Shown one piece after another: positions 7,475 to 9,229 of a stretch of DNA of 9,229 nucleotides; position 1 is the first letter of the stretch, and the number at the start of each line of letters is the position of its first letter. Source of the DNA: CAYMLQ01 sp964390795 (GTDB lineage: Bacteria; Verrucomicrobiota; Kiritimatiellia; RFP12; UBA1067); NCBI GenBank assembly GCA_964390795.1, contig CAYMLQ010000237.1, forward strand, positions 1 through 9,229, written 5' to 3'. The position numbers and the translations under genes are program-made. A model generated the notes under the pieces. That model saw only the letters and a program-made list of their open reading frames with translations, did not search any database and was not told where the DNA came from.

Positions 7475-7499
7475 CTTCCTGCCGTTGACGATTACCAAC

Positions 7500-7537
7500 T
7501 CGGCCAAAAGGCCGACCGCCGGAACACACGCTCGTGT
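7500..7537 (-). other. Leader of the giant gene with two short hairpins
   Basis: The leader between the predicted promoter and the start codon contains a perfect 6-bp stem with a 4-base loop (TCGGCC-AAAA-GGCCGA on the plus strand, 7500-7515). A tight second inverted repeat lies at 7526-7537 (ACACG and CGTGT). No known riboswitch class is recognised. The hairpins may protect the mRNA or be fortuitous. Confidence 0.35.
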
Positions 7538-7572
7538 TACGCTTGGCAAATAAACAGTCCAAACATATTGTT

Positions 7573-7602
7573 AGAATAAAGAGGCGATGACCTGGAAGTC
7601 AA
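7573..7602 (-). promoter_or_regulatory. Sigma70-like promoter of the giant gene
   Basis: On the minus strand a -35 box TTGACT (7602-7597, five of six consensus bases) and a -10 box TATTCT (7578-7573, four of six) are separated by 18 bases. An A/T-rich stretch with an A6 run lies just upstream. The predicted transcript would start near 7566, giving a leader of about 100 bases. The location between the rplQ terminator and the start codon is right for an independent transcription unit. Confidence 0.65.
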
Positions 7603-7705
7603 GCGAAATCTATTACGAAATCCTTGCTTTTTTGCAGAAGAGGAATGTATCGGTCAAGAGTGGCGGCGGTGTCTGAGGAGAATCGGGTGTCTCCGTTGCC
7701 GGCAC

Positions 7706-7738
7706 AAAAAAAGACGGGCGCCTTGCGGCGTCCGTCTT
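7706..7738 (-). terminator. Rho-independent terminator of rpoA-rplQ
   Basis: AAGACGG (7711-7717) pairs with CCGTCTT (7732-7738). The stem continues through a G-T pair and CGCC/GGCG to a 4-base loop (TTGC on the plus strand). On the minus strand the stem runs directly into seven Ts (complement of 7712-7706). It lies 28 bases past the rplQ stop and is a textbook intrinsic terminator. Confidence 0.93.
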
Positions 7739-7766
7739 CTCATACACGCAGCGCGCGCGTCAGGCG

Positions 7767-8186
7767 TTACGCCTTCTTCGCAGCGGCGGCCTCGGGGGCG
7801 GCAGGTGCGGCCACGGCTTCTGCCTTAACCGGCAGCACCACCCACTGCAGCAGGCACATCTCCGAAGCGTCGCCGCGGCGCGTGCCGATCTTCAGGATGC
7901 GGGTGTACCCGCCTTTGCGGCCGTCCATCGACGGAACGACGGTGTCGAACAGCGCCTGCACCGCAGCCGGGCTCTGGAGCCGGGAGGCGGCCAGACGACG
8001 TGCGGCCAGCGTGCCCTTGCGGGCCAGCGTAACGATCTTTTCGGCGTCCTTGCGAGCCTGTTTTGCCTTGGGCAGCGTGGTCGTGATGCTGCTCTGGATA
8101 ATCAGGTTCGTCACCAGGCTGCTCATGAGCGCCTTGCGGTGCGACGTGGACCGACCGAACTTCTTGACAATTCTATGATGACGCAT
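7767..8186 (-). CDS. rplQ: Large ribosomal subunit protein bL17
   Basis: The 139-residue product carries the universal L17 start: MRHHRIVKKFGRSTSHRKAL, then an ITTTLPKAKQAR segment (34-45) and the C-terminal core with GGYTRILKIGTRRGD (92-106). L17 is a 50S subunit protein near the peptide exit tunnel. Bacterial L17 is usually around 115-130 residues; here an Ala/Pro/Lys tail (about 121-139) extends past the core, a common low-complexity ending. The gene starts 19 bases after the rpoA stop, with GAGGGG as Shine-Dalgarno just upstream, and is the last gene of the operon before the terminator at 7738-7706. rpoA-rplQ adjacency is nearly universal in bacteria, which supports both calls. Confidence 0.97.
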   Translation of the reverse strand: MRHHRIVKKFGRSTSHRKALMSSLVTNLIIQSSITTTLPKAKQARKDAEKIVTLARKGTLAARRLAASRLQSPAAVQALFDTVVPSMDGRKGGYTRILKIGTRRGDASEMCLLQWVVLPVKAEAVAAPAAPEAAAAKKA

Positions 8187-8205
8187 GTCTTCCCCTCAAA
8201 CTGTG

Positions 8206-9201
8206 TTACTTAGTAGCCTCGAGCAGGTCGGGGTCGAACTTGTAACCCAAGTAGAGACCCAGCTCGGTCAGCTTATCCTTGATCTCGTTGAGCGACTTCT
8301 TGCCGAAGTTACGGTACTTCAGCATGTCGGCTTCCGTCTTCATTGCCAGTTCGCCCACGGTCGTGATGTTGGCGTTGTTCAGGCAGTTGGCGGCGCGGAC
8401 GCTCAGTTCGATCTCGTTGACGCTCATATTCAGGATGCGGCGCAGACGGTCGCGCTCCTCGTCCACCTTCTTCTCGGCCTCCTCGAACTCCAGCACTTCC
8501 TCGCTGTAGTCGACGAAGACGTCAAGGTGGTGGCGCAGCACGGCGGCGGCGGTCTTCAGAGCCTCATCCGGCGAGACGCGTCCGTCGGTCCAGACGTCGA
8601 GAATCAGTTTCTCGTAGTCCGTCCGCTGGCCGACGCGGGTGTTCTCCACGAGGAAGTTCACGCGCGAAACCGGCGAAAAGATACTGTCGACGGGGATGCG
8701 TCCGATCACCTGGTCAGGCGTCTTGTTCCCTTCAGCCGCGCAGAAACCGCGGCCCGTGCGAATCTCCGCCTCCAGTTCCAGCACGCCGTCCACGTCGAGC
8801 GTGGCGATATGCTGGGTGGGGTTGAGCACCTCGACCGAGTTCTCGTCGGCGAAGTCGCCGGCGGTGACGACGCAGGGGCCCTTCCGGTTCAGTTTGAGCC
8901 AGACGGTGTTACGGCTGTAGCTCTTGAGGAGCACGCGTTTGAGGTTGAGGATGATGTCCGTGACGTCCTCGCTCACACCGGGAAGCGCGCTGAACTCGTG
9001 GTTGGCTCCACCGATTTTGACGGAGGTAATCGCGACACCTTCGATCGACGACAGCAGGACACGGCGAAGGGAGTTGCCGATGGTGCGGGCGTATCCCACC
9101 TCAAACGGCTCCGCGATGAACCGCGCATAGGTGGCGGTCGCGGTGTTCTCTTCCTTCTGCACGCGCCGGGGCATTTCAAAACGACTCAAACGAATCGGCA
9201 T
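8206..9201 (-). CDS. rpoA: RNA polymerase alpha subunit
   Basis: This is a full-length alpha subunit of 331 residues (E. coli: 329). The N-terminal dimerisation domain shows GYARTIGNSLRRVLLSS (36-52) and DGRVSPDEALKTAA (206-219). A charged linker follows (about 236-256). The C-terminal domain (about 258-319) has RAANCL (269-274) and GKKSLNEI (300-307). These match the E. coli residues R265, N268, C269, G296, K298 and S299 that contact UP-element DNA and activators, so upstream-element recognition should be retained. The subunit nucleates polymerase assembly. The start at 9201 is supported by AAGGA 7 bases upstream (9213-9209). Whatever precedes it in the operon (typically rpsD) lies beyond the window; only 28 upstream bases are visible. 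Confidence 0.98.
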   Translation of the reverse strand: MPIRLSRFEMPRRVQKEENTATATYARFIAEPFEVGYARTIGNSLRRVLLSSIEGVAITSVKIGGANHEFSALPGVSEDVTDIILNLKRVLLKSYSRNTVWLKLNRKGPCVVTAGDFADENSVEVLNPTQHIATLDVDGVLELEAEIRTGRGFCAAEGNKTPDQVIGRIPVDSIFSPVSRVNFLVENTRVGQRTDYEKLILDVWTDGRVSPDEALKTAAAVLRHHLDVFVDYSEEVLEFEEAEKKVDEERDRLRRILNMSVNEIELSVRAANCLNNANITTVGELAMKTEADMLKYRNFGKKSLNEIKDKLTELGLYLGYKFDPDLLEATK

Positions 9202-9229
9202 GTTTCCGTCCTTTCAGGCCGCTCGCCCC

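Noticed and set aside
7624..8178. A 184-codon open frame on the plus strand across the rplQ region
   Set aside because: It is antisense to the conserved rplQ and reads through its terminator hairpin; no ribosome binding site or recognisable protein.
9202..9229. End of rpsD upstream of rpoA
   Set aside because: Only 28 bases are visible. Although a TGA occurs in one frame, the few preceding codons do not allow recognition of an rpsD C-terminus.

Overview
Every gene supported here reads on the minus strand, so the window is described from its right-hand end, which is transcriptionally upstream. The organism is most likely a GC-rich Gram-negative-type bacterium of the PVC group (Verrucomicrobiota, Kiritimatiellota or Lentisphaerota). 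This is an inference from the architecture of the giant secreted protein: PPC-like, Calx-beta and InlB-like modules plus a lineage-typical beta-rich C-terminus. No rRNA or other decisive marker is present, so the placement is tentative.

Layout. (1) 9201-7767: rpoA followed 19 bases later by rplQ, the usual end of the ribosomal-protein alpha operon. It closes with a textbook rho-independent terminator (7738-7706). (2) 7602-1390: a self-contained transcription unit. It has a sigma70-like promoter (7602-7573), a leader of about 100 bases with two short hairpins, a good Shine-Dalgarno sequence, one 2004-codon gene and a strong hairpin terminator (1419-1381). The protein has a signal peptide, an HExxH zincin-like N-terminal region and at least seven further recognisable or repeated beta-sandwich-type modules. 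(3) 1243-1: a MoxR-family AAA+ ATPase, then the N-terminus of a DUF58 protein cut off by the window edge. This is the common MoxR/DUF58 pairing. The gap between the two holds a heptanucleotide tandem array and a REP-like palindrome. The region upstream of moxR holds an array of four 11-bp direct repeats.

The 302-base gap 7465-7766 contains only the leader, promoter and terminator described; I see nothing convincing in 7603-7705. The 206-base gap 1244-1449 contains the terminator, the 11-bp repeats and the moxR ribosome binding site. No convincing moxR promoter was found there.

The genes do not form one pathway. rpoA and rplQ are housekeeping, the giant gene is an accessory exported protein, and moxR/DUF58 is a chaperone-type module whose remaining partners lie outside the window. 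The most interesting material is the mosaic exported protein, with a sharp internal change of base composition, and the two unrelated short-period tandem arrays flanking the moxR gene.
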